Assembly: GCF_007997295.1 (NCBI RefSeq)
Contig: NZ_VORY01000009.1
Span: 1-64,000 of the forward strand
DNA: 64,000 nucleotides
Reading direction: 5' to 3'
DNA from: Gillisia hiemivivida
Lineage (GTDB): Bacteria; Bacteroidota; Bacteroidia; Flavobacteriales; Flavobacteriaceae
Of the stretch, positions 27,117 through 36,448 are shown one piece after another. The translations under genes and the position numbers were made by a program. The stretch's first letter is position 1. Each line of letters begins with the position of its first letter. The notes under the pieces were generated by a model, which worked only from the letters and a program-made list of their open reading frames with translations, did not search any database and had not been told where the DNA came from.

Positions 27117-28655
27117 TTAGTCTAAAACTTCCCCGTTTTTGTCGTGAAAGTGATATTCCATGTACGTGTAAGCGTCTCTTGGTAAAATTTTTACCCAGCG
27201 CTTATGGTCAAAAAACCATTGGGAGCGGGGTGATGGAAAGCCTCTTGTTAAAAAGGCTGCAATAAATGGGTGCGCACTTAAGGTGATCTTTTTGTGATTC
27301 TTTTTGATCAGCCTTTCCAGGTCGGTTTTAATCTTATCAATAACTATAATAGGAGCCTCAATCTCTCCTATTCCGTTCGGATTCTCTTCACGGGTCTTGA
27401 TATTAGTTTCCGGCCTAACGCGTTGTCTTGTAATTTGTATTAACCCAAATTTACTTGGGGGTAATATTTTGTGTTTAGCACGATCATCGCTCATTTCTTC
27501 GCGTAAATGATCAAATAGTGCTTTTCTGTTTTCGGCCTTATTCATGTCTATAAAGTCAACCACAATAATTCCACCCATATCACGTAATCGTAATTGTCGG
27601 GCTATTTCTGTGGCGCTTATAAGGTTCACTTCTAAGGCGGTCTCTTCCTGGTTTTTAGCTTTATTGGAACGGTTTCCACTATTCACGTCTATAACGTGCA
27701 TGGCTTCTGTGTGCTCAATAATCAGGTAAGCTCCTTTGCTCATCGATACGGTGCGACCAAAGGAAGTTTTTATTTGTCTTTCGATACCGAATTTTTCAAA
27801 AATTGGAACATTGGACTGGTACAGCTTTACTATAGATTCTTTATTTGGGGCAATTTCTGCCACATAATCTTTTAGCTGTGTATAAAGCTCTTCTTCATCT
27901 ACCGCAATAGAGGAGAAAGTGTCGTTAAAGACATCTCTCAAAATTGAGGACGCTCTATTTAACTCTCCCAATACCTTGGATGGATGAGGTGCTTTATATA
28001 GTTTTTTACACATTGCTGTCCAGCGACTCATTAAATTCTGGAGATCTCTGTCTAGCTCTGCTACTTTTTTGCCTTCTGCTACGGTTCTAACAATTACACC
28101 AAAGCCTTTAGGCTTAATGCTTTTTACCAATCTTTTTAGGCGGTCTTTTTCTTCTTTGCTTTCAATTTTTTGAGAAACTGAAACTCTATTGGAAAAAGGC
28201 ACCAACACAATATAACGTCCCGGGAGAGAAAGCTCTGAGCTTATTCTGGGACCTTTTGTGGAGATTGGTTCTTTCATTACTTGAACCAGTAACGACTGAT
28301 TTGATTTTAAGACTTCAGCTACACTGCCGTCTTTATCAATATCATTTTCAAAAGTTAAATTCTGTAAAGAATAATCTTTTAATTTACCTGTGCTTACACG
28401 TTTTACGAATTTCAACAAAGTGAGGACTTGAGGTCCAAGATCATGATAGTGTAAAAAACCATCTTTTGTATAGCCAACATTTACAAATGCGGCATTTAAT
28501 CCTGGAACAGCTTTCCTGATCTTGGCAATAAAAATATCACCTACAGCAAAGTTGCTATCGTCTTCTTCTTTGTTTAATTCGACTAGTTTTCCATCTTTAA
28601 TTAAGGCAAAATCTATAGCAGAGGAACCTGATCTAATAATCAATTCTTTGTCCAC
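27117..28655 (-). CDS. rng: Ribonuclease E/G family protein (RNase G-like)
   Basis: This endoribonuclease handles rRNA maturation and mRNA decay. The 512 residues begin with an S1-like domain (NFAVGDIFIAKIRKAVPGLNAAFV, about 35-58). The catalytic DNase I-like core has metal-binding aspartates in HVIDVNSGNRS and IIVVDFIDM. The C-terminal scaffold of RNase E is missing, so G-type is the better name. It lies downstream of hup and a 29-codon basic gene on the minus strand, with its own terminator. Confidence 0.93.
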   Translation of the reverse strand: MDKELIIRSGSSAIDFALIKDGKLVELNKEEDDSNFAVGDIFIAKIRKAVPGLNAAFVNVGYTKDGFLHYHDLGPQVLTLLKFVKRVSTGKLKDYSLQNLTFENDIDKDGSVAEVLKSNQSLLVQVMKEPISTKGPRISSELSLPGRYIVLVPFSNRVSVSQKIESKEEKDRLKRLVKSIKPKGFGVIVRTVAEGKKVAELDRDLQNLMSRWTAMCKKLYKAPHPSKVLGELNRASSILRDVFNDTFSSIAVDEEELYTQLKDYVAEIAPNKESIVKLYQSNVPIFEKFGIERQIKTSFGRTVSMSKGAYLIIEHTEAMHVIDVNSGNRSNKAKNQEETALEVNLISATEIARQLRLRDMGGIIVVDFIDMNKAENRKALFDHLREEMSDDRAKHKILPPSKFGLIQITRQRVRPETNIKTREENPNGIGEIEAPIIVIDKIKTDLERLIKKNHKKITLSAHPFIAAFLTRGFPSPRSQWFFDHKRWVKILPRDAYTYMEYHFHDKNGEVLD

Positions 28656-28669
28656 TCTTTTAGATTTTT

Positions 28670-28686
28670 ATCCCGGAAATCGGGAT
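28670..28686. repeat. Small palindrome upstream of the RNase G gene
   Basis: ATCCCG-GAAAT-CGGGAT is a perfect inverted repeat 15 bp upstream of the RNase G ATG. Similar CCCGA/TCGGG elements occur elsewhere in the window, so it may be a dispersed repeat fragment. As RNA it would form a hairpin in the leader. Confidence 0.6.
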
Positions 28687-28804
28687 GGATTAAACAATAA
28701 ATTTTCACAGGGTTTTTAAGCCTGAAGAAACCGGAATTTAAAGGGTATTCAAATTCGGCTTCAATTTCAAAGAACGTTTTTTACTAAAAAAAGTAGTGAG
28801 AACA

Positions 28805-28894
28805 CTACTTTTTCTTATGGCGGTTAGCTCTACTTCTCTTTTTACGCTTGTGAGTAGCTACCTTATGTCTTTTTCTTTTTTTACCACTTGGCAT
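28805..28894 (-). CDS. 29-residue strongly basic protein, ribosomal-protein-like
   Basis: ATG at 28894 to TAG at 28805-28807 encodes MPSGKKRKRHK followed by VATHKRKKRSRANRHKKK. Over half of the residues are Lys, Arg or His. I recall near-identical short proteins in many Flavobacteria at this position between hup and rng. Length and charge suggest an rRNA-binding ribosomal protein. A Bacteroidetes-specific ribosomal protein named bL38 has been reported, but I cannot confirm this is it. It lies 55 bp after hup on the same strand. Confidence 0.8.
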   Translation of the reverse strand: MPSGKKRKRHKVATHKRKKRSRANRHKKK

Positions 28895-28949
28895 AGTGTA
28901 CTTTTTTTAAATTAATAATTATATACTTTCAAACTCCCTATTACAGGAA

Positions 28950-29243
28950 TTATTCTTTTACTTCAACATTAGTCTTAACACCATCTACAAAAATACGAGC
29001 AGGTTTAAATGCAGGGATATTGTGTGCAGGGATTTTAATTGTAGTATTTTTAGAGATGTTTCTTCCGGTTTTTTCAGCTCTTGTTTTAATAACAAAACTT
29101 CCAAATCCTCTTAGGTAAACATTGTCTCCGCTTTCTAAAGAAGTCTTCACTTCTTCCATAAATGTTTCAACAGTAGCTTGTACATCACCTTTTTCCATTC
29201 CTAACTTTTCGGAAATCTTCGCTACGATATCTGCTTTCGTCAT
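28950..29243 (-). CDS. hup: HU family DNA-binding protein
   Basis: This nucleoid-associated protein bends DNA. The 97 residues start MTKADIVAKISEKLGMEKGDV and contain the HU signature GFGSFVIKTRAEKTGRN (about 46-62) and the arm-tip proline IPAHNIPAFKPA. It is divergent from mutY. A promoter with an exact -7 element lies 49 nt upstream. Confidence 0.97.
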   Translation of the reverse strand: MTKADIVAKISEKLGMEKGDVQATVETFMEEVKTSLESGDNVYLRGFGSFVIKTRAEKTGRNISKNTTIKIPAHNIPAFKPARIFVDGVKTNVEVKE

Positions 29244-29291
29244 TTTCGTACTATTTAAAATTATAATTGGGGTTCTTAATTTTCAAGGGGG

Positions 29292-29299
29292 CAAATATA
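29292..29299 (-). promoter_or_regulatory. -7 promoter element for hup
   Basis: Minus-strand TATATTTG (plus strand CAAATATA) is an exact TAnnTTTG match 49 nt upstream of the hup ATG. The -33 element is not clear. Confidence 0.6.
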
Positions 29300-29375
29300 A
29301 GAATTAAATCTCCAATATTTCAATCCTAATTCATTAAATAGTAACCAAATAAAGAATTATTATTGCAGGCAAACA

Positions 29376-30434
29376 ATGACATTCATGATTTTTCATAAAA
29401 TATTGATTAATTGGTACTTAGGTAATAAAAGAGATTTGCCTTGGAGAAAAACCAGTGATCCCTATCGTATTTGGTTAAGTGAAATCATGCTTCAGCAAAC
29501 TAGAATTGAGCAAGGTTTGCCCTATTATTTGAGCTTCACAACCTCTTTTCCAACTGTTTTTGATCTTGCAAATGCCTCACAAGACGAAGTTCTTAAACTG
29601 TGGCAGGGTTTGGGCTATTATTCTCGGGCCAGAAATTTACATGAAACTTCAAAGGTTGTGGCTTATGAATTAGATGGTAAATTTCCAGATAATTACAAGG
29701 ATTTATTGAAATTAAAGGGAATTGGTGATTATACAGCAAGTGCAGTGGCTTCTATTTGTTATAATGAAGCTGCTCCTGTGGTAGATGGAAATGTATATAG
29801 GGTTTTGGCTCGATATTTTGATATTGAGACACCTATTAATAGTAGTGCAGGTCAAAAAGAGTTTAAGGCTTTGGCAACCGAGCTGATGGATAAGGAGGAT
29901 CCCGCTACATATAATCAAGCGAACATGGAGTTTGGTGCTTTGCAATGTAAGCCCCAGAATCCGTTATGTGAAAGTTGTCCGCTTTCCAATAGCTGTTTGG
30001 CTTTAAAAAATAATAAGATAGCGATGCTTCCTGTTAAGCTGAAAAAAGCCAAGGTAAAAAAACGGTATTTTAATTATTTGGTTTTCCTTTCAGAAGAGAA
30101 TGAAACTATTTTAGAGCAAAGGATAGGGAAAGGAATCTGGGAAGGATTGTATCAATTTCCTCTGATGGAGTCTACATCCTTAATAGATGCAGAAGCCTTG
30201 TTGGCAGAACCTGGCCTTTTCCCCGAGGGAGGAGAATATAATCTAAAAGTAAGTTTGTATAATGACACACCTATTATACATAAATTATCCCATCAGCATA
30301 TATATACCAGATTTTGGATTGTGGAGAATGCTGAATTAAATACCAATACAATCCCTTTATCTAAAATCCAAGAATACCCTGTTCCGGTTTTAATCGCCAA
30401 TTTTATTAGCGAATTTGAATTGGACGAATATTAA
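29376..30434 (+). CDS. mutY: A/G-specific adenine DNA glycosylase
   Basis: This base excision repair enzyme removes adenine opposite 8-oxoguanine. The 352 residues have catalytic Glu36 (SEIMLQQTR), an HhH motif LKGIGDYTASAV with Asp137 (VVDGNVYR) and a [4Fe-4S] loop Cys191-x6-Cys198-x2-Cys201-x5-Cys207. A C-terminal NUDIX-like MutT domain (about 230-345) recognises oxoG. ATG 29376 was kept; an in-frame ATG three codons later is equally plausible. It precedes ssb-gldE-gldD. Confidence 0.96.
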   Translation: MTFMIFHKILINWYLGNKRDLPWRKTSDPYRIWLSEIMLQQTRIEQGLPYYLSFTTSFPTVFDLANASQDEVLKLWQGLGYYSRARNLHETSKVVAYELDGKFPDNYKDLLKLKGIGDYTASAVASICYNEAAPVVDGNVYRVLARYFDIETPINSSAGQKEFKALATELMDKEDPATYNQANMEFGALQCKPQNPLCESCPLSNSCLALKNNKIAMLPVKLKKAKVKKRYFNYLVFLSEENETILEQRIGKGIWEGLYQFPLMESTSLIDAEALLAEPGLFPEGGEYNLKVSLYNDTPIIHKLSHQHIYTRFWIVENAELNTNTIPLSKIQEYPVPVLIANFISEFELDEY

Positions 30435-30883
30435 ACTTGGTTGAAATATTTTATATATGTCCGTTCTTCTTCATAATAGTTATCTAGTCACCCTAAGACC
30501 CGTGATAAAAAAATTATCTAGCGGAGGAAATTGACGAATGAAAGATGCTTAAACTCCCGATGTTTCGGGACAGCATCACGGAAGTTAAAACCAGTATCGT
30601 CACCCTGAACTTGTTTCAGGGTCGCTCATTCGGAGTACCTTTGAAAATACATCAATGCTAATTTATTTCAGGGTCTCCATTTATGGTATTTATTTAAAGC
30701 CTCATGAGATTCTGAAACTCCAGAAGTATCGGGACAGAATGACATCTTTAATCAGTTTATAATACTTTATGAACAACCAAAAATTTTTAAAGCTTGGTAA
30801 TATTGACTCTAATAAGAGGGGATACTGAATAAATTTCTCTATTTTTAAATTATATAATTAGCTAAATAATTAAATAAAATATA
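30435..30883. repeat. Intergenic region with degenerate palindromic repeats
   Basis: This 449-bp gap between mutY and ssb has no credible ORF. It carries several dispersed-repeat pieces: CCCGATGTTTCGGGA near 30558, CACCCTGAACTTGTTTCAGGGTC near 30601-30624 (arms CCCTGA/TCAGGG), TTTCAGGGTC near 30665, and GTATCGGGACAGAATGACA near 30727. These resemble worn copies of the repeat type that is tandem at 2406-2664. The ssb promoter must lie in the last part but was not identified. Confidence 0.6.
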
Positions 30884-31342
30884 ATGACGGGTACACTTAA
30901 TAAGGTAATGCTAATAGGGCATACAGGAGACGATGTAAAAATGCATTATTTTGAAGGAGGCGGAGCAATTGGACGTTTCCCTTTAGCTACCAATGAGGTT
31001 TACACAAACAAATCTTCTGGGCAACGAGTAGAGAATACCGAATGGCATAATATAGTTGTGAGAAATAAGGCTGCAGAGATCTGTGAGAAATACCTTAAAA
31101 AAGGAGATAAGGTTTACGTAGAAGGTAGATTGAAAAGCAGAAAATGGACAGACGATAAAGGGATTGAAAGATACTCGGTTGAAATTCAATGTACAGATTT
31201 TACCTTTCTAACACCTAAAAGTGAAACTTCAGGAAATGCTGATCAAAATACTGCTTCAGCGAAACCAGTTTCCAATACTAAAAATGATACTTTTGCCAAT
31301 CAAAATACAGGCAATGAGGAAGAAGACGATTTGCCTTTCTAA
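30884..31342 (+). CDS. ssb: Single-stranded DNA-binding protein
   Basis: Ssb coats ssDNA in replication, repair and recombination. The 152 residues form an OB-fold (MTGTLNKVMLIGHTGDDV, WHNIVVRNKAAEICEKYLKKGDKVYVEGRL, about 1-108). A disordered Asn/Thr-rich linker follows, ending in the acidic protein-interaction tip EEEDDLPF. It lies between mutY and gldE, the latter starting 21 bp after its stop. Confidence 0.96.
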   Translation: MTGTLNKVMLIGHTGDDVKMHYFEGGGAIGRFPLATNEVYTNKSSGQRVENTEWHNIVVRNKAAEICEKYLKKGDKVYVEGRLKSRKWTDDKGIERYSVEIQCTDFTFLTPKSETSGNADQNTASAKPVSNTKNDTFANQNTGNEEEDDLPF

Positions 31343-31363
31343 GTCTAACTAAAACATAAGCAT

Positions 31364-32701
31364 TTGGATCCAGATCCTCCCAGTTTAATTTTATTATTTA
31401 TATCACTAGAGTTTTCACAGGTTTTAAGCCTTGTAATGCTAATTGTATTATTAATCTGCTCTGCGCTAATCTCTGGTGCAGAAGTTGCGTTTTTCTCTCT
31501 AACTCCTGCAGATTTCCTTAGTGATAATGGAAAGAGAACAAATGCTCAAAAAATAGTTGTTAAGCTCTTAGAGAAGCCAAAAAAGTTATTAGCTACTATA
31601 TTAGTTGCAAATAATACCATAAACATTGCGATTGTTCTTCTTTTTGATTCTTTTACAGATGAGTTTTTCGGGAATTTGAATGCTGTTGTCTTTGGAATCA
31701 ATTTTAAATTTTTGATAGAAGTTGGTATCGTGACCTTTCTAATTTTGCTTTTTGGAGAGATCCTGCCAAAAGTTTACGCAAGTCGGAATAATGTGAAATT
31801 CAGTAATCTAATGGCTATTCCATTAAATGTATTGGATTTTTTAATATCTCCTCTTAGCACTCCTATGAGGGCCGTTACCATTTATATTCACGATAAGTTA
31901 GGCAAACAAAAAGGGTTTTTAAGTGTAGATCATCTCTCCCAGGCGCTGGAAATGACAAGGGATGAGGATACCACGCATGAAGAGCAAAAGATTTTAAGAG
32001 GGATTGTCTCCTTTGGGAATACGGATACCAAGCAGGTTATGCGCCCTAGAATGGATATTTTTGCCTTAAAAGAAAATCAAACTTATAAGGAGATAATTCC
32101 AGAAATAATTAAAAATGGGTTTTCCAGAATTCCTGTTTATAAGGAAAACATAGATCAAGTAAGCGGAATTCTATATGTTAAAGATCTATTACCATTTTTA
32201 GATAGAAAAGACTTTGAATGGACTTCTCTTTTACGAGAGCCGTATTTTATTCCTGAAAATAAAAAATTAGATGATCTCTTAAATGAATTCAAGGATAAGA
32301 AAATTCATTTGGCAATTGTTGTAGATGAATACGGTGGAACCAGTGGTTTGGTCTCTTTAGAGGATATAATTGAAGAAATTGTAGGTGATATAAGCGATGA
32401 ATTTGATGATGAAGATTTGGTTTTCTCCAAGCTGGATGAGTCTAATTTTATATTTGAAGGAAAGACTCCTTTAAAGGATTTTTATAAGATTATAAAGCTA
32501 GAAGACTCCTCGAATTTTGAAGAAAACAAAGGAGAATCAGATACCCTTGCAGGCTTTTTACTCGAAACATCGGGAGGTTTCCCGAAGAAGAATGAAAAGA
32601 TCTCTTTTCAGAATTATCTCTTTACAGTAGAAGTAATAGATGATAAGAGAATAAAGCAGATCAAATTAAGTATTATGTCAGAAACATCTTCAGAAGAATA
32701 G
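31364..32701 (+). CDS. gldE: Gliding motility-associated protein GldE (CNNM/CorC family)
   Basis: This 445-residue membrane protein starts at TTG 31364. The conserved N-terminal MDPDPPS of GldE lies right after that start, which supports it. An N-terminal CNNM/DUF21 domain (about 15-190, four helices, LICSALISGAEVAFFSL) is followed by tandem CBS domains (about 205-330, MRPRMDIFALKENQT, VVDEYGGTSGLVSLEDIIEEIVGDI) and a CorC_HlyC domain (about 345-440). GldE works with GldD in Flavobacterium gliding and type IX secretion. Confidence 0.92.
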   Translation: MDPDPPSLILLFISLEFSQVLSLVMLIVLLICSALISGAEVAFFSLTPADFLSDNGKRTNAQKIVVKLLEKPKKLLATILVANNTINIAIVLLFDSFTDEFFGNLNAVVFGINFKFLIEVGIVTFLILLFGEILPKVYASRNNVKFSNLMAIPLNVLDFLISPLSTPMRAVTIYIHDKLGKQKGFLSVDHLSQALEMTRDEDTTHEEQKILRGIVSFGNTDTKQVMRPRMDIFALKENQTYKEIIPEIIKNGFSRIPVYKENIDQVSGILYVKDLLPFLDRKDFEWTSLLREPYFIPENKKLDDLLNEFKDKKIHLAIVVDEYGGTSGLVSLEDIIEEIVGDISDEFDDEDLVFSKLDESNFIFEGKTPLKDFYKIIKLEDSSNFEENKGESDTLAGFLLETSGGFPKKNEKISFQNYLFTVEVIDDKRIKQIKLSIMSETSSEE

Positions 32702-32751
32702 TCTAGAGCTTTGAGCTTTTATACCTTAAATTAGTTTTCACCATTTTCAAG

Positions 32752-33312
32752 ATGAAAAAAATAAGTATCATATTATTAATTATCGCTGTTTCTATTTCGT
32801 GTAAAGACGAGGTGCTTCCTAAGCAGAAGGCTTTTTTAGACTTAGAATTTCCTACTGCAGAATATGTTGAAACCAACCTAAGTTGCCCATATAGCTTTGA
32901 GTATAATTCTATCGCGAAGATTGTAAAACCTAAAGGTTCTAGGCCGTGTTGGATCAATCTGAATTACCCAAAATTGAATGCCTCTATTTTTATTACATAT
33001 CAGGAAGTGCACAACAATTTGGATTCTCTTTTAATGGATTCTCAAAAATTACCTTTACAGCATACTATTAAGGCAGACTATATAGAAGGTGATGTTTATA
33101 TGAATCCAGAGCATAAAACTTACGGAATGTTTTACTCAATAGATGGAGATGCTGCATCTCAAGCACAGTTTTATGTTACAGATAGTGTCAAGCACTTTGT
33201 GACAGGCTCTCTTTATTTCAATCAAAAACCTAATTTTGATTCTATAATGCCAGCGGCATCTTACATTAAATCTGACATTAAGAGGCTTATGGAATCTCTT
33301 AAATGGAGATAA
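32752..33312 (+). CDS. gldD: Gliding motility lipoprotein GldD
   Basis: This 186-residue lipoprotein has the lipobox near SISCK (Cys17). The mature part contains LDLEFPTAEYV and SCPYSFEYN typical of GldD. GldD is required for gliding and type IX secretion in Flavobacterium johnsoniae, in the membrane together with GldE. It lies 50 bp after gldE; the ssb-gldE-gldD order looks like a conserved transcription unit. Confidence 0.94.
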   Translation: MKKISIILLIIAVSISCKDEVLPKQKAFLDLEFPTAEYVETNLSCPYSFEYNSIAKIVKPKGSRPCWINLNYPKLNASIFITYQEVHNNLDSLLMDSQKLPLQHTIKADYIEGDVYMNPEHKTYGMFYSIDGDAASQAQFYVTDSVKHFVTGSLYFNQKPNFDSIMPAASYIKSDIKRLMESLKWR

Positions 33313-33444
33313 TTCTCACGAAATAGTGTGCGTTTTTTTAAATATTAACATTTCTTCCGTCATTATTAAACAATAATTAACTTTTAGTCGAGGCCTTTGG
33401 TTTTTTACTTAATTTGGTGATTGCTAATTGAAAAAACCAAAATT

Positions 33445-36438
33445 ATGAGGCACATCCAACTAACTGGCATCAAAATGATGCTTTTACTGTTTATTTTTCC
33501 TGCAGTGCTATTCGCCCAAGAAACTTTAACAGGTAAAACAATTAATGAGTCGACAGGGGAAGTTGTACCTTTTGTGAATGTAATTCAAAAAGGAACTTCA
33601 AATGGAACGACTAGTGATTTAGACGGTAATTTTTCATTATCTGTTGAATCTTTACCTACAACCCTAGTTTTCTCGTATATAGGTTTTGAAACCCAAGAGC
33701 GAGTAGTTACTCAAAATTCACCAATAAACGTAAGTTTTGTAGAAGCTGCCGCCGCCTTAGATGAGGTAGTGGTTACTGGTCTTGCAACATCTATTAAAAG
33801 ATCTAATTCGGCTAACGCAGTTTCTTCTATTAGCGCCAAGGAATTGGTTGGAACAACTGCACCTCCCACCTTAGATGGAGCCCTTTACGGTAAATTTCCG
33901 GGAGCTATAGTTAGTGCTAATTCTGGAGCACCGGGAGGAGGACTTTCGGTTAAATTAAGAGGTGCTACTTCTTTGCAAGGAAATACCCAGCCTTTGTACA
34001 TCGTGGATGGTGTTTATATAGATAACTCTTCAATTCCGGCAGGTTTAAATATTGTTTCTGCTGCTGCAGGACAGGGAAGTTCATCTAACCAGGATAACCC
34101 ATCTAACAGGATCGCAGATATTAATCCTGAAGATATTGCCAATATTGAGATCTTAAAAGGAGCATCTACAGCTGCAATCTACGGTAGTAGAGCTGCTGCG
34201 GGGGTTGTTATTATTACAACCAAGCGTGGTTCTGCTGGAAAGACTAGGTACAATTTTTCTCAAAGTTTAGGATGGACAGAAGTTATTAACCTTTTAGGTG
34301 TAAGAGACTATAATGAGGAGAGGGTGAGAGAAAGTTTTGGAGAAGCAGCTGTTCAGGATTTTATTGACGCACGTGACCAAAACAGACTTGTCGATTACGA
34401 AAAGGAACTTTTTGGAGATCAAGGTCTTATTAGTATCACAAATTTTAGCGCCAGTGGGGGAAGCGAAGATACCAGATTCTTTGCCAGTGTTACACAAAAT
34501 AAAGAAGACGGAATTGTCGCCAATACCGGTTATGATAAGATTTCATTTAGATTGAACATAGATCACAGGGCAAACGATTTTATCAAGTTTGGCTTTAGTA
34601 CCAATTACGTAAATTCTACTTCAGACAGGGGATACTTTAACAATGACAATACTGGAACATCTATCGGAGTCGCTCTAACAGGTACGGTGCCGTGGTTACA
34701 ATTATTTCCTGATGAAAATGGAAACTATCCAGATAACCCTTTAGGAGCATCAAACATTTTGCAAACCAGAGACCTTGTAGTAAACCAAGAAAAGGTAGAT
34801 AGGTTGATTACCGGAGGATACGCAAATATAGATATTTATAAAGCTGAAAAATCTGGTCTTGAGCTTATATTAAGAGGAGGACTAGATTATTACGGTTATA
34901 ACACATATGCGTTTTTTCCAAAAGAACTTCAGTTTCAAAATCCGGATAACGGAGGACTAAATGGGGTATCTGTACAGGGAACTGCTACCAACAAGAACTA
35001 CAATGTATCAGGATTCTTAGTACATAATTATTTTACTGATAGTAATATCAATTTCAGAACTCAGGCAGGTTTGACAAGAGAATCTTTTGATCAAAATCGA
35101 TATCTTTTGGCAGCTACAGATCTTGTTGCTTCTGAAACCAACGTAGATCAGGCTACCAACACTGGTGTTGAACAAACAAGGGTAAGGCAGGAAGATGCTG
35201 GTTTCTTTGTTCAGGAAGAGGTGAATTATCAGGATAAGATAATTGCAACAATTGGTTTGAGAGGCGATAAATCTTCAAATAACGGAGATGCTAATGAGCT
35301 TTTTTACTATCCAAAAGCTTCAGTTGCAGTTAATTTGAACGAGTTCGATTTCTGGAATGACGAATCTTTTTTAGGTCAATTTAAACTAAGAGCTGCTTAT
35401 GGGGAAGCAGGTAATTTCCCTCCACCTGCTGGTTTATTTACTTCTTATGACAGCTATACAAACGTAGGAATTGATGGTACTTTAAAAGGAATTAGTTTAA
35501 GAGGAGTTTTGGGAAATCCAGATCTTAAATTTGAAAGACAAAGAGAATTTGAAACAGGAATTGATTTTGGAATGTTCTCTAACAGGTTTACCGGCTCGAT
35601 TACTTATTATAAGAAAACAGTTGATGATCTAATTCTTCTTTCTGTTAAAGAACCATCTTCAGGATTTGGAAATCAATTTGTGAATGGAGGTAGTCTTGAG
35701 AATAGAGGAATAGAAATTGGCATTAATGCCATCCTTGCTAGAAGCCGTAATTTCAACTGGGATTTGGGAATCAATTTCTTCAAAAATGAATCTGAGATCA
35801 CCAAGCTTGACGTACCTGCTTTTAACATTGGTGCATTTGGTGCAACATTGGGAACTTTTAGAATTGAAGAAGGAAAAAGTGCTACTCAACTGGTAGGTAT
35901 TGGACCTAATGCAGGTGCTAACGGCCTTCAGGTATTTGGAGATTCTGAGCCAGACTTTCAAATGGCTTTCAACAACTTCTTAAGATATAAGGATTTTGAA
36001 CTTTCGTTTTTATGGCAGTGGAAAAAAGGTGGAGATAACGTAAACTTAACAGCGTTATTGACAGACCTTAGTGGTACCAGCCATGATTTTGATACTGTAG
36101 ATCTGGATCCGGAAGGACAATTAGGTAACGGTCCCTACAGGGTTAGTCAACTTGGTTCTTCGGCCCAGGTTTTCATTGAAGATGCTGGATATGTAAGATT
36201 AAGAGAGCTTGGATTGTATTACAATATACCATCCTCCCTTTCAGACAGATTGCTTAACGGAACTTTTGAGAGAATAAGATTAGGATTCTCTGGGACAAAT
36301 CTTGTGAACATATTTGATTACAACAGTTATGACCCTGAAGTATCAAATTTTGGAGGAAGTGCTATTTTCAACGCAGTTGAAGTAACTCCTTTCCCTTCAT
36401 CCAAACGTTATTTATTTAAAGCAGAATTTAACTTCTAA
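33445..36438 (+). CDS. SusC/RagA family TonB-linked outer membrane protein
   Basis: This outer-membrane TonB-dependent transporter imports oligosaccharides or peptides with its SusD partner. ATG 33445 (MRHIQLTGIKMMLLLFIF) gives a proper signal peptide; an in-frame TTG at 33421 is less likely. A CarboxypepD_reg domain (about 30-105, LTGKTINESTGEVVPFVNV), the SusC motif LDEVVVTGLA, a plug domain (TLDGALYGKFPGAIV, LYIVDGVYID) and a 22-strand-type barrel to the C-terminal KRYLFKAEFNF follow. The length is about 997 residues. No polysaccharide-degrading enzymes are adjacent, so the substrate is unknown. Confidence 0.95.
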   Translation: MRHIQLTGIKMMLLLFIFPAVLFAQETLTGKTINESTGEVVPFVNVIQKGTSNGTTSDLDGNFSLSVESLPTTLVFSYIGFETQERVVTQNSPINVSFVEAAAALDEVVVTGLATSIKRSNSANAVSSISAKELVGTTAPPTLDGALYGKFPGAIVSANSGAPGGGLSVKLRGATSLQGNTQPLYIVDGVYIDNSSIPAGLNIVSAAAGQGSSSNQDNPSNRIADINPEDIANIEILKGASTAAIYGSRAAAGVVIITTKRGSAGKTRYNFSQSLGWTEVINLLGVRDYNEERVRESFGEAAVQDFIDARDQNRLVDYEKELFGDQGLISITNFSASGGSEDTRFFASVTQNKEDGIVANTGYDKISFRLNIDHRANDFIKFGFSTNYVNSTSDRGYFNNDNTGTSIGVALTGTVPWLQLFPDENGNYPDNPLGASNILQTRDLVVNQEKVDRLITGGYANIDIYKAEKSGLELILRGGLDYYGYNTYAFFPKELQFQNPDNGGLNGVSVQGTATNKNYNVSGFLVHNYFTDSNINFRTQAGLTRESFDQNRYLLAATDLVASETNVDQATNTGVEQTRVRQEDAGFFVQEEVNYQDKIIATIGLRGDKSSNNGDANELFYYPKASVAVNLNEFDFWNDESFLGQFKLRAAYGEAGNFPPPAGLFTSYDSYTNVGIDGTLKGISLRGVLGNPDLKFERQREFETGIDFGMFSNRFTGSITYYKKTVDDLILLSVKEPSSGFGNQFVNGGSLENRGIEIGINAILARSRNFNWDLGINFFKNESEITKLDVPAFNIGAFGATLGTFRIEEGKSATQLVGIGPNAGANGLQVFGDSEPDFQMAFNNFLRYKDFELSFLWQWKKGGDNVNLTALLTDLSGTSHDFDTVDLDPEGQLGNGPYRVSQLGSSAQVFIEDAGYVRLRELGLYYNIPSSLSDRLLNGTFERIRLGFSGTNLVNIFDYNSYDPEVSNFGGSAIFNAVEVTPFPSSKRYLFKAEFNF

Positions 36439-36448
36439 AAAGATCAGT

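Noticed and set aside
33313-33444. Cobalamin or other riboswitch ahead of the SusC gene
   Set aside because: The 130-bp leader has no conserved riboswitch motif and no strong secondary structure that I can see.
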